Shown here one piece after another: positions 25,158 through 32,539 of a DNA stretch of 64,000 bases; position 1 is the stretch's first letter; each line of letters opens with the position of its first letter. The stretch is from Clostridia bacterium (GTDB lineage: Bacteria; Bacillota; Clostridia; Oscillospirales; Acutalibacteraceae). The notes under the pieces were generated by a model. It made no database searches and was not told the DNA's origin. It was given only the letters and a program-made list of their open reading frames with translations. The stretch is from the NCBI GenBank assembly GCA_017403185.1, contig JAFQON010000013.1:1-64000 (forward strand), read 5' to 3'. Position numbers and translations under genes: made by a program.

Positions 25158-25178
25158 AAAATCCCTCCTTACACCTTT

Positions 25179-25207
25179 ATTCTAATTGGAGGTGTGAGTC
25201 AAGTCAA
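25179..25207 (-). promoter_or_regulatory. Promoter of the LRR lipoprotein gene
   Basis: Minus strand TTGACT (25202-25207), exactly 17 bases, TAGAAT (25179-25184). Confidence 0.7.
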
Positions 25208-25208
25208 A

Positions 25209-25234
25209 TTACAGTTCAGTTACAAAAAATTACA
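25209..25234 (-). promoter_or_regulatory. Three TGTAA direct repeats at 10-11 base spacing
   Basis: On the minus strand TGTAA occurs at 25209-25213, 25220-25224 and 25230-25234, all on one helix face and ending next to the -35 box. This is the geometry of OmpR/PhoB-type response-regulator sites. Confidence 0.5.
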
Positions 25235-25260
25235 GTATTGTAATGTTGAGATATAACGCA

Positions 25261-25289
25261 AGAAGCCGGTACCTGAGGTACCGGCTTCT
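25261..25289. terminator. Perfect 13-base hairpin
   Basis: AGAAGCCGGTACC/GGTACCGGCTTCT around TGA. On the minus strand it follows the rod-shaped element at 25310-25385 and could end a small RNA. The following U content is low, so the role is uncertain. Confidence 0.5.
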
Positions 25290-25309
25290 GCATGGGGTTG
25301 AATTGAGGA

Positions 25310-25385
25310 GGGGTATTGCGTACTCAAATAATGAGCAGCACCTTGCAGGTTGCGGCTCCTGCTTGGTACACTTGAATAATACCCC
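25310..25385. ncRNA. Unidentified 76-base rod-shaped inverted repeat, possible small RNA
   Basis: The stretch folds end to end on either strand: GGGGTATT (25310-25317) with AATACCCC (25378-25385), CAA with TTG, GAGCAG (25333-25338) with CTGCTT (25359-25364), and a terminal ACCT-TGC-AGGT hairpin (25340-25350). A separate 13-base hairpin lies 20 bases away. It lacks a T-arm and other tRNA marks, and I do not recognise 6S, SRP or riboswitch signatures. The remainder of the 330-base gap (25158-25487) holds the LRR promoter region and no gene that I can support. Confidence 0.35.
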
Positions 25386-25487
25386 GAAAATATTAATTGC
25401 GTGTGAATTCAATTTTAACAGTTGTAAGATATTTTATTAACTTAGCTGCAAATGCAGTTACACTGTGACACGGAGTGTAAAAACTTG

Positions 25488-26381
25488 TTATTTTATGCTG
25501 TTTTCAAACTTTTCACGAAGCTCCGTCTTTACCGTATCCTTGAGAAGGTTGAGGCGGAGAATTTCGTTTGACTTCATGCAGTCACGGGACATAAAGTCGC
25601 CTGCAACGATGTTTACTCTTTCGAGCATAACGGGGTCGGCAGCAATATCCGCCATAAGAGAGGGGAAGAGCTTGCGTGTGGTTTCGTCAAGGTCGTCGGG
25701 CCATTTTGTCCAACCGTTTTCGGTGCCCAGGTTCGGAGTCTGCTGAGTCTGAAACCAGAAGAAGCCCTCCGATTCGATTTCAAGCAGATATTTCTGAATT
25801 TCTTTTATGAATTTTTCGGGTTTATAGCCATAGACATCGGCATTCCACGGTGCATCGAGAGGGCAGTTGCAGCTGTAATCGTACTCTTTGTGTGCGTTGA
25901 TGATTATATATTTTTTGCCCGATTTGCGGATATCGCCCATAGTTATGTTGCGGATATCGCCAAACTCGGTGAGAGCATATTTTTCGGGGCTGAGCAGCTC
26001 TTTGATAAGGCGGTTTGTTTCGGCGGTATTGCTGTCGTAGCTGAGCTTTACGGGGCCGATTTTCTGGTTCATATAGGTCTGAAGGCTGATGACGAAAAAT
26101 TCGTCGGATTCATCGAGAATTTTTTTGAGATTTTCAAACACAGCCTGCGCAGTCATACCCTTCATGATGCCGTGTGCAGCAAAAAGTCTGCCTTTTTTAT
26201 CCGCTTTTATTCTGATATCGAAGAAACGCACACCGCAGAGATATTGTTCATAGAGCGAGCCGCACTGGCATCTTGCAAGCTTGCTCATGCCTGTTGTGGC
26301 GGAATTGTGCGAGCCGGGCATAACGATTTTTGTGATTTTTGCATCGTCTTTGATATATGACATCCAATTCTTGTAAAACAT
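25488..26381 (-). CDS. PI-PLC-like phosphodiesterase (PLC X domain)
   Basis: 297 residues. The X-domain barrel features of bacterial phosphatidylinositol-specific phospholipase C are visible: WMSYI, MPGSHNSAT (first catalytic His, about residue 25), VRFFDIRI (about 52-59) and AAHGI (second catalytic His, about 70). Most bacterial relatives are secreted and have a signal peptide; this one starts directly with the domain (MFYKNWMSYIKDD) and so should stay in the cytoplasm. It starts three bases after rlmI ends on the same strand, so the two are in one operon. The substrate could be a glycerophosphodiester rather than membrane phosphatidylinositol. Confidence 0.8.
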   Translation of the reverse strand: MFYKNWMSYIKDDAKITKIVMPGSHNSATTGMSKLARCQCGSLYEQYLCGVRFFDIRIKADKKGRLFAAHGIMKGMTAQAVFENLKKILDESDEFFVISLQTYMNQKIGPVKLSYDSNTAETNRLIKELLSPEKYALTEFGDIRNITMGDIRKSGKKYIIINAHKEYDYSCNCPLDAPWNADVYGYKPEKFIKEIQKYLLEIESEGFFWFQTQQTPNLGTENGWTKWPDDLDETTRKLFPSLMADIAADPVMLERVNIVAGDFMSRDCMKSNEILRLNLLKDTVKTELREKFENSIK

Positions 26382-26384
26382 AAT

Positions 26385-27608
26385 TTACACCACCTGAAAA
26401 ATATAGAATTTGAGGTAATCCGTTTCGGGCACATTCCACAAAACGGGATGGTCACACGATTGCTGGCGGGCTTCAATCTGCTTTAGCTGCACGCCTGCAT
26501 CTGCTGCAGCATCGTGAAGCATTTTGACAAACAAGTCATTTCTCATAAAGTGAGAGCACGAGCAGGTTGCGAAGTAGCCGCCACGGGGGAGAAGCTTCAT
26601 TGCCCTGTAGTTGATTTCTTTGTATCCTCTTTCGGCATTTTTAACCGTTTTGCGGCTTTTGGTGAAGGCGGGAGGGTCAAGAATGATGAAATCGTAGGGC
26701 TTGCCGCCTTTTGCTTCAAGCTCGGGCAGAAGGTCAAAAACATCGGCTGCAAGAAAATCCATTCTGCCGTCAAGTCCGTTTCGCTGAGCGTTTGACCTTG
26801 CCATTTCAACCGCCGTTTCGGAAATGTCAACCGCAGTTACCCTCTCAGCGCCGCCCATTGCGGCATTGAGTGCAAAGGAGCCCGTGTGCGTGAAGCAGTC
26901 GAGCACCCTTTTGCCCTTTGCTATTTTCGCGACGGCAAGACGGTTGTATTTTTGGTCAAGGAAAAATCCCGTTTTTTGCCCGTTTTCAACATCCACGAGA
27001 TATTTTATTCCGTTTTCGCATATTTCGGTGATTGCGGAATCAGGGTGGGGGATTGGGTCATACCAACCCTTGTATTGCTCAAGGCCTTCAAGTTCACGGA
27101 TTGCAACATCATTGCGTTCATAAAGTCCGTTGATTTCTTCGCCGCTGTCATGCAGAATTTTCACAAGAGTTGTGTAAATCATATCCTTGATTTTATCCAT
27201 GCCGTAGGATAACACCTGAGCAACAAGGATGTCGGAGAATCGGTCAACCGTAAGCCCGGGCAGACCGTCCGCTTCGCCGAAAATCAGGCGGCAGCAGGAG
27301 AAGTCGCTGCCCATGACGGTTTTTCTGTAATCCACGGCATATTTCAGCCTTCGTTCCCAGAATGCGGGGGAGAATGCTTCGTTTGCGTTTGAGGACAGAA
27401 TTCTTACCCTGATTTTGCTTTTTTCGCTCAGAAAGCCCGTGCCGAGATATGAGCCCTTCTGCGAAAGCACATCAACAAGGCAGCCGTTTTCAAATTCACC
27501 GAAGGACTGCGTAATTTCAGCATCGTATACCCACGGATGACCTCTTTTGATTGAGGCTTCCGCCTTCTTTGTGACTGTTACAATGGGAAAGTTTCTTTTG
27601 TTCTTCAT
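26385..27608 (-). CDS. rlmI: Class I SAM-dependent rRNA methyltransferase (RlmI-like)
   Basis: 407 residues: an N-terminal PUA domain (about 8-90, beginning at IKRGHPWVYDAEI), an EEHEE-type linker and a Rossmann methyltransferase domain (about 190-400). SAM-site motifs are VLDCFTHTGSFALNAA and DFIILDPPAFTKS. RlmI methylates C1962 of 23S rRNA at C5 in E. coli. A conserved Cys is present in the ATCSCSH stretch. The promoter on the minus strand is near-consensus (TTGACA 27663-27668, 17 bases, TATTAT 27640-27645). Confidence 0.88.
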   Translation of the reverse strand: MKNKRNFPIVTVTKKAEASIKRGHPWVYDAEITQSFGEFENGCLVDVLSQKGSYLGTGFLSEKSKIRVRILSSNANEAFSPAFWERRLKYAVDYRKTVMGSDFSCCRLIFGEADGLPGLTVDRFSDILVAQVLSYGMDKIKDMIYTTLVKILHDSGEEINGLYERNDVAIRELEGLEQYKGWYDPIPHPDSAITEICENGIKYLVDVENGQKTGFFLDQKYNRLAVAKIAKGKRVLDCFTHTGSFALNAAMGGAERVTAVDISETAVEMARSNAQRNGLDGRMDFLAADVFDLLPELEAKGGKPYDFIILDPPAFTKSRKTVKNAERGYKEINYRAMKLLPRGGYFATCSCSHFMRNDLFVKMLHDAAADAGVQLKQIEARQQSCDHPVLWNVPETDYLKFYIFQVV

Positions 27609-27639
27609 ATGTTTGTACCGCTTTTTTGTTATTTTTTAA

Positions 27640-27668
27640 ATAATATCATTTATCGCATTGAATGTCAA
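27640..27668 (-). promoter_or_regulatory. rlmI promoter
   Basis: Consensus TTGACA (27663-27668), exactly 17 bases, TATTAT (27640-27645) on the minus strand. Confidence 0.72.
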
Positions 27669-27681
27669 ATCCGTCAAATTC

Positions 27682-27707
27682 TGCAAGTTAGTTTTTTCTA
27701 ACTTGCA
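27682..27707. promoter_or_regulatory. Perfect 10-base inverted repeat between rlmI and the hydrogenase operon
   Basis: TGCAAGTTAG-TTTTTT-CTAACTTGCA, 14 bases upstream of the rlmI -35 box and about 90 bases upstream of the hydrogenase -10. It could be an operator or a short terminator; on the plus strand there is nothing upstream to terminate, so an operator is a real option. Confidence 0.45.
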
Positions 27708-27797
27708 AAAAGGAATAAATATACAAAAAACACAAAAAAAATACTGCATAATCGTGCAAAAATAATTGATAAAAAAGTAGCATTTTCAACAATTATA

Positions 27798-27806
27798 TGC
27801 TATAAT
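27798..27806 (+). promoter_or_regulatory. Extended -10 of the hydrogenase operon
   Basis: TGCTATAAT, a perfect extended -10, about 100 bases before the first ATG. No good -35 is seen at 16-18 bases, as is common for extended -10 promoters. It leaves a leader of about 95 bases. Confidence 0.55.
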
Positions 27807-27907
27807 ACATTAGAATGCAGGACTACGGGCATTATTGTTCGTATTTTGCAAAATAATTCGGTATGTTTTATAAACAGATAAAATATTCATTCAGGAGGAA
27901 TGGCTCA

Positions 27908-28405
27908 ATGGTAAAGAAGATCAGCAACTTACCCTTTACCGGCACTCCCGAGCAGGAGGCTCAGCTTAAGGCAGTTATTGCAGAGTGCACGGGTGACAAG
28001 AGCATGCTTATGCATGTTATGCAGGAGGCACAGAATATTTACGGTTATCTGCCCATCGAGGTTCAGACCATGATTGCAGACGGCATGAATGTTCCCCTTC
28101 AGAAGGTTTACGGCGTAGCAAGCTTCTATGCTCTTTTCTCGCTCACACCCAAGGGTAAATACAACATCTCTGTTTGCCTCGGTACAGCTTGCTATGTTAA
28201 AGGCTCACAGGAAATTCTCGACAAAATCTGCGAAGTGCTCGGAATTGCTCCCGGCGAATGCACTGAGGACCTCAACTTCTCGGTTGAAGCCTGCCGCTGC
28301 ATCGGCGCCTGCGGTCTTGCTCCCGTTTTCACAATCAATGATGATGTTTACGGCAGAGTAACACCCGACGAGATTCCCGACATTATTGCAAAATATAAAA
28401 ACTGA
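27908..28405 (+). CDS. hydC: NuoE-like 2Fe-2S subunit of electron-bifurcating [FeFe] hydrogenase
   Basis: 165 residues from the ATG at 27908, chosen for the AGGAGGAAT at 27893-27901; an in-frame start 45 bases earlier is less likely. It is the 24-kDa (NuoE/HndA) type: YGYLPIEVQTMIADGM, VYGVASFYALF, and [2Fe-2S] ligands CLGTAC, then ACRCIGAC. In HydABC/Hnd complexes this subunit works with the NuoF-like and catalytic subunits to couple NADH and ferredoxin oxidation to H2 production. Those two genes lie at the far end of this operon, with a set of regulatory-type genes between. Confidence 0.88.
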   Translation: MVKKISNLPFTGTPEQEAQLKAVIAECTGDKSMLMHVMQEAQNIYGYLPIEVQTMIADGMNVPLQKVYGVASFYALFSLTPKGKYNISVCLGTACYVKGSQEILDKICEVLGIAPGECTEDLNFSVEACRCIGACGLAPVFTINDDVYGRVTPDEIPDIIAKYKN

Positions 28406-28437
28406 TCCGACCGCAAAGCGGAAATGAGGGATTTGGT

Positions 28438-28794
28438 ATGACAATCAACACTATCAGAGATTTACTCGGCGCAGAGGTTCTTTGCGGCGGCGAAAGCCTT
28501 GACAGAGAGATTCACTCCGCCTGCGGCAGTGACATGATGAGCGATGTGCTCGCATATGTTAAAGACCAGGCAGTGCTTATGACGGGCCTTGTCAATGCGC
28601 AGGTAATCCGCACGGCTGAGATGATGGATATGCACTGCATTGTGTTTGTGCGCTCCAAAAAGCCGTCGCAGGATATGCTTGACCTTGCGGCTGAGAGCGG
28701 AATGGTTATTCTCACAACGCCCAGACGAATGTATGAGGCTTGCGGTATACTTTATTCTAACGGACTCAAAGGAAATGGTGAATTAAATGGCTGA
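28438..28794 (+). CDS. DRTGG-domain protein
   Basis: 118 residues consisting of one DRTGG-type domain: a compact alpha/beta fold with a start like TINTIRDLLGAEVLCGG, a central MTGLVNAQVIRTAEMM and a C-terminal VILTTPRRMYEACGILY. DRTGG domains occur in phosphotransacetylases and CBS proteins and are thought to bind a small ligand or mediate contacts; function is not established. It overlaps the next gene by eight bases. A second DRTGG gene lies at 30509-30835 in the same operon. Confidence 0.75.
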   Translation: MTINTIRDLLGAEVLCGGESLDREIHSACGSDMMSDVLAYVKDQAVLMTGLVNAQVIRTAEMMDMHCIVFVRSKKPSQDMLDLAAESGMVILTTPRRMYEACGILYSNGLKGNGELNG

Positions 28795-29209
28795 ACCCTT
28801 GGTTTTCCGATTTGAAGTTGACGGCGATAACTTCACCTCGGCAGGTCAGGCTTCCGTGCAGGTCAAAAAGAATCTGCGTGAACTCGGAGTTGACCCCGAA
28901 ACAATCCGCAGGGTTTCAATCGCTATGTATGAAGGCGAAATAAACATGGTCATTCATGCAAAGGGCGGTGTTGCGGAGGTTATCGTCAGCGACGAAAGTG
29001 TTGAAATTATTCTCAGGGACTCAGGTCCCGGCATTGCCAACATCGAGCAGGCCATGCAGGAGGGCTTCTCAACAGCTCCCGATAATGTGCGCTCGCTCGG
29101 CTTCGGTGCCGGCATGGGTCTGCCGAATATGAAAAGATACACCGACTATATGCACATAGACTCGGTTGTAGGTGAAGGTACCACCATCACGATGAAGGTT
29201 AACTTCTGA
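28787..29209 (+). CDS. RsbW/SpoIIAB-like serine/threonine-kinase-type ATPase
   Basis: 140 residues, one GHKL ATPase domain: N-box YEGEINMVIHA, G1 RDSGPGI and G2 FGAGMGLPNMK. This is the anti-sigma-factor kinase type, which can bind and inhibit a sigma factor or phosphorylate an antagonist; no sigma gene lies nearby. It overlaps the preceding DRTGG gene. In this setting it may relay the state of the H-cluster protein encoded next; that is inference. Confidence 0.82.
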   Translation: MAEPLVFRFEVDGDNFTSAGQASVQVKKNLRELGVDPETIRRVSIAMYEGEINMVIHAKGGVAEVIVSDESVEIILRDSGPGIANIEQAMQEGFSTAPDNVRSLGFGAGMGLPNMKRYTDYMHIDSVVGEGTTITMKVNF

Positions 29210-29226
29210 CAGGAGATGTATTTGAT

Positions 29227-30522
29227 ATGAATACATATATCCATTCGGTGTCACTCGACTCATCAAAATGCACGGGCTGCACAACCTGCATGAAGCATTG
29301 TCCCACAGAGGCAATCAGAATCCGCAACGGCTGTGCGGTGATTGATTCCGAACGCTGCATTGACTGCGGAGAGTGCATACGAAACTGTCCCAACAACGCC
29401 AAAAAGAGCATATGCAACTCTTTTGACGAAATACAGAACTACAAGTATAAAATCGCACTGCCCGCACCTGCACTGCTCGCTCAGTTTGATAATCTTGACA
29501 ATGCGGGGTTTGTGCTTCAGGGGCTTCTCGACATCGGCTTTGACGAGGTGTTTGAGGTTTCAAAGGCTGCGGAGCTTGTGTCGGCTTACACAAGGCTTTA
29601 CCTTCAGACCGAAGGTATCAAAAAGCCCGTTATAAGCACGGCGTGCCCTGTTGTGGCAAGGCTTATAGTGCTGCGTTTTCCGTTTCTTAAGGATAATTTG
29701 CTGCCTTTGCTCCCCCCCATGGAGGTTGCGGCGGCTATGGCAAAAAAGGAAGCTCTTGAAAAGCATCCCGAGCTTAAGGCGGAGGAAATATGCACCTGCT
29801 TTATTTCTCCCTGCCCTGCAAAGATGAGCTATGCGAGAAACGGCTTCGGCAGTTATAAAAGCGAGGTTGACCTTGTAGTTTCAATGAGCGAGATTTATCT
29901 CAAGCTCATAAATGTTATGGACCGTGAAAAAGCGTGCGACGCAGTATCGCAGGCAGGCAGAATCGGCGTAAGCTGGGCTATCTGCGGCGGTGAAGGCTCC
30001 GCTCTTTTAAACGATAAAATCCTTGCGGCTGACGGAATAAACAATGTTATCTCCGTGCTTGACCAGATTGAAGACGGCAACATCCCGCCTATCGATTTTG
30101 TTGAGCTCAACGCTTGCCCGAGCGGCTGTGTGGGCGGAGTTTTAACAATTGAAAATCCCTATGTTGCAAAAAACAGACTCCACACCTTAAGGCGCTATAT
30201 GCCGATTTCGCTCAACAGCATATCTGACGAGGAATACATTCCCAAGGAGAGCTTCATAAGCGATATTCCGAGCTACAAGCCTCTCAACAGGCTGAGCGAC
30301 AATCTGGGCGAATCCATGCGGCTTATGTCGCAGATTCAGGCTCTTCGCAAGGAGCTGCCGGGTATTGACTGCGGCTCATGCGGTGCTCCGAATTGCAGAG
30401 CGTTTGCAGAGGATATTGTTATGGGCAATGCTGACAGAAACGAGTGCATAATCGCCTACAAGGAGCTTATAAAAAAATACATAAAGGATTATGACGGAGG
30501 TGAGACGGTTGACGGTAAATGA
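29227..30522 (+). CDS. [FeFe]-hydrogenase-like protein, putative H2 sensor
   Basis: 431 residues. Two ferredoxin-type [4Fe-4S] motifs (CTGCTTCMKHCP and CIDCGECIRNCP, about 16-65) precede an H-cluster domain (about 75-345). Its four expected ligands can be placed: TACPVV, SPCPAK and NACPSGCVGG. The residue before the first ligand Cys is Ala where active enzymes usually have the proton-relay Cys. The C-terminus has a further cluster motif, DCGSCGAPNC, before EC. This matches the HydS/group C sensory branch, but the PAS domain usual there is missing and the protein ends soon after. A stand-alone DRTGG protein starts at its very end. The likely role is sensing H2 or redox state and signalling to the ATPases in the operon. 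The sensor idea rests on these motifs and context. Confidence 0.78.
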   Translation: MNTYIHSVSLDSSKCTGCTTCMKHCPTEAIRIRNGCAVIDSERCIDCGECIRNCPNNAKKSICNSFDEIQNYKYKIALPAPALLAQFDNLDNAGFVLQGLLDIGFDEVFEVSKAAELVSAYTRLYLQTEGIKKPVISTACPVVARLIVLRFPFLKDNLLPLLPPMEVAAAMAKKEALEKHPELKAEEICTCFISPCPAKMSYARNGFGSYKSEVDLVVSMSEIYLKLINVMDREKACDAVSQAGRIGVSWAICGGEGSALLNDKILAADGINNVISVLDQIEDGNIPPIDFVELNACPSGCVGGVLTIENPYVAKNRLHTLRRYMPISLNSISDEEYIPKESFISDIPSYKPLNRLSDNLGESMRLMSQIQALRKELPGIDCGSCGAPNCRAFAEDIVMGNADRNECIIAYKELIKKYIKDYDGGETVDGK

Positions 30523-30835
30523 GCTTGCTCAGTACAAGGGCTTCACAGCAGTCGCAATGCCTGACGGTGAGCGTGAAATCAAAGGCGTTTACATCGGCGA
30601 CCTTCTCAGCTGGGTAATGGGCAGAGCAAAGGCTGACGATGCGTGGATAACGATAATGTCCAACATCAACATCGTTGCCGTTGCTTCGCTTGCAGACACA
30701 GCCTGCATAATTCTTGCGGAGGGAGTTTCGCTTGATGCGTCGGTGGTTGAAACCGCAAACGCAAAGGGCGTCAACATCCTCACTGCCGAAATGCCTGCCT
30801 ATGAAACGGCAACGGCAATCGGTGCTTTAACATGA
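30509..30835 (+). CDS. Second DRTGG-domain protein
   Basis: 108 residues from a TTG start at 30509. An ATG at 30491 is in frame but has no ribosome site, whereas GGAGG (30496-30500) lies eight bases before the TTG. The start therefore overlaps the end of the hydrogenase-like gene by 14 bases. The product begins TVNELAQYKG, then GVYIGDLLSWVM and a conserved SNINIVAVASL core. It is related to the product of 28438-28794, though clearly diverged. Its stop overlaps the ATG of the PHP gene (ATGA). Confidence 0.75.
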   Translation: MTVNELAQYKGFTAVAMPDGEREIKGVYIGDLLSWVMGRAKADDAWITIMSNINIVAVASLADTACIILAEGVSLDASVVETANAKGVNILTAEMPAYETATAIGALT

Positions 30836-31563
30836 AAAAGTATTATTACGATCTCCATATTCATTCCTGCCTTTCACCCTGCGGCGATGACGACATGACC
30901 CCCAACAATATTGCGGGCATGGGCGTTGTTGCAAAGCTGGATATCATGGCACTCACGGACCACAACACCTGCCTCAACTGCCCCGCTTTTTTCAAAACGG
31001 CAGAGGCAAACGGAATTGTGCCCGTTGCGGGTATGGAGCTTACCACTGCGGAGGATATTCACCTTGTCTGCCTTTTTGAAGAGCTTTCAGATGCGCTGAA
31101 ATTCAGCGAAGAGGTGAACACACGCAGAATACCGTTCAAAAACAGAGTTGATATTTTCGGTCAGCAGATGATAATGGATGAAAACGACGAGGTAATCGGA
31201 GTTGACGATTTTCTGCTTTCAAATGCAACGCAGATAACCGTTGATGAAGCCCCGCTGCTTGTGAATTCCTTCGGCGGAATATGCTACCCCGCTCATATCG
31301 ACAGGGAAGCAAACGGAATTGTGGCAACACTCGGTGTTTTTCCCGATATGCCGTATTTTCCGTGTGCCGAGTTTCACGACAGCGACAAGATTGCTTCATA
31401 CAGTGAGCGATTCCCGATAATTTCGGACAAGCCGCTTGTTGTTTCGTCGGATGCGCATTATCTGTGGGATATCAGCGGCAGGCTCAACTGCTTTGAGCTT
31501 GAGGTTGAGGAAGAAACGCCCGAAAATATACGCAAAAAGCTTTTTGAAAGGCTAAGGGGCTGA
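30832..31563 (+). CDS. PHP-domain phosphoesterase
   Basis: 243 residues. The metal-binding motifs of the PHP superfamily are present: DLHIHSCLSPCG (about 7-18), TDHN (about 42-45), GMELTT, YPAHID and VSSDAHYL near the C-terminus. PHP enzymes hydrolyse phosphomonoesters or phosphodiesters such as 3',5'-nucleotides. Its position between two GHKL ATPases suggests a signalling phosphatase or nuclease, but the substrate is not readable. Coupled to the preceding gene by an ATGA overlap. Confidence 0.82.
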   Translation: MKKYYYDLHIHSCLSPCGDDDMTPNNIAGMGVVAKLDIMALTDHNTCLNCPAFFKTAEANGIVPVAGMELTTAEDIHLVCLFEELSDALKFSEEVNTRRIPFKNRVDIFGQQMIMDENDEVIGVDDFLLSNATQITVDEAPLLVNSFGGICYPAHIDREANGIVATLGVFPDMPYFPCAEFHDSDKIASYSERFPIISDKPLVVSSDAHYLWDISGRLNCFELEVEEETPENIRKKLFERLRG

Positions 31564-31570
31564 AAGGCTT

Positions 31571-32128
31571 ATGAAAGAACTGTCACTCAATATTCTCGAT
31601 ATCTCCATGAATTCCGTCAAGGCGGGAGCGGAGAATATTCTGATAAAGCTCGTTGAAACAGCTGACACGCTCACCCTTACCATTAAGGATGACGGTTGCG
31701 GAATGAGTGAGGATACAGTGAAGAATGTTATGAATCCGTTTTACACAACGAGAACAACGAGGAAGGTCGGTCTCGGTGTGCCGCTGCTTAAGCTTGCCGC
31801 TGAGCAGACGGGCGGGGGAATAACAATAAGCTCCGTGAGCGAAAAGGATAATCCTGACGAGCACGGAACAACCGTCACGGCGGAATTTTTCAAAAATCAT
31901 CTTGATTTCACCCCGCTCGGTGATATAGTTTCAACCGTCACAACCCTTATTCAGGGCTCGCCTGACAGAGAGTGGAGATTTGAACACATTCTTGACGGCG
32001 GCAGCGTTGAGCTTGACACAAAGGAGCTTCGTGAAATTCTCGGCGATGTTCCGCTTGACAATTATGAGGTTATAAAATGGATAGAAGGCTACCTCAGAGA
32101 GGGCTATGAATCCGTTAATAATGTTTAA
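31571..32128 (+). CDS. Histidine-kinase-type (GHKL) ATP-binding protein
   Basis: 185 residues. A GHKL domain (about 1-112): N-box DISMNSVKAGA, G1 DDGCGM, F-box FYTTRTT and G2 VGLGVPLLKLAAEQTGG. No phospho-acceptor His domain is present, so it is a bare ATPase module with a C-terminal extension of about 75 residues. It sits seven bases after the PHP gene. With the RsbW-like protein it forms a pair of ATPases flanking the sensor-type gene. Confidence 0.8.
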   Translation: MKELSLNILDISMNSVKAGAENILIKLVETADTLTLTIKDDGCGMSEDTVKNVMNPFYTTRTTRKVGLGVPLLKLAAEQTGGGITISSVSEKDNPDEHGTTVTAEFFKNHLDFTPLGDIVSTVTTLIQGSPDREWRFEHILDGGSVELDTKELREILGDVPLDNYEVIKWIEGYLREGYESVNNV

Positions 32129-32151
32129 TATTTAAAGAGAGGATAGATGTT

Positions 32152-32523
32152 ATGAAATCATTGGCTGAGCTTGCTGCAATCAGAGATAAGATGAAGGACA
32201 AGGTTGTTCTTCGTGAAGGCAGCGGCGAAATCAGAGTTGTTGTCGGCATGGCAACCTGCGGTATCGCAGCAGGAGCAAGACCCGTTCTCAACGCTTTTGT
32301 TGAAGGCGTAAGCAATGCAGGCCTTGCAGAAAAGGTTACCGTTTCTCAGACAGGCTGCATCGGCGTTTGTCAGTACGAGCCCGTTGTTGAAATCTTCGAG
32401 GCAGACAAAGAGAAGGTTACTTACATCAAAATGACCGCTGAAAAGGCAGCTGAGGTTATTGAAAAGCACCTCAAGGGCGGCAAGGTAATTCAGGAATACA
32501 CAATCAGCAACGCTATCTCATAA
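32152..32523 (+). CDS. Thioredoxin-like [2Fe-2S] ferredoxin (HndB-type)
   Basis: 123 residues of the thioredoxin-like ferredoxin fold: VGMATCGIAAGA, then SQTGCIGVCQYEP. Three cysteines are visible, as is usual for the small HndB-type proteins of Hnd/HydABC loci; the four-Cys version forms the N-terminus of the next gene's product. Likely an accessory electron-transfer subunit of the hydrogenase. GAGAGGA precedes the ATG. Confidence 0.82.
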   Translation: MKSLAELAAIRDKMKDKVVLREGSGEIRVVVGMATCGIAAGARPVLNAFVEGVSNAGLAEKVTVSQTGCIGVCQYEPVVEIFEADKEKVTYIKMTAEKAAEVIEKHLKGGKVIQEYTISNAIS

Positions 32524-32539
32524 TGGAGGTTAAAGAAAT

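Noticed and set aside
25310-25385. Possible tRNA (76 bases with a seven- to eight-base end helix)
   Set aside because: No T-arm consensus GGTTCGA-type loop, no plausible anticodon arm of five pairs and no CCA-end context; the fold is a single rod.
30491-30508. ATG at 30491 as start of the second DRTGG gene
   Set aside because: It has no ribosome site and would overlap the hydrogenase-like gene further; GGAGG points to the TTG at 30509.
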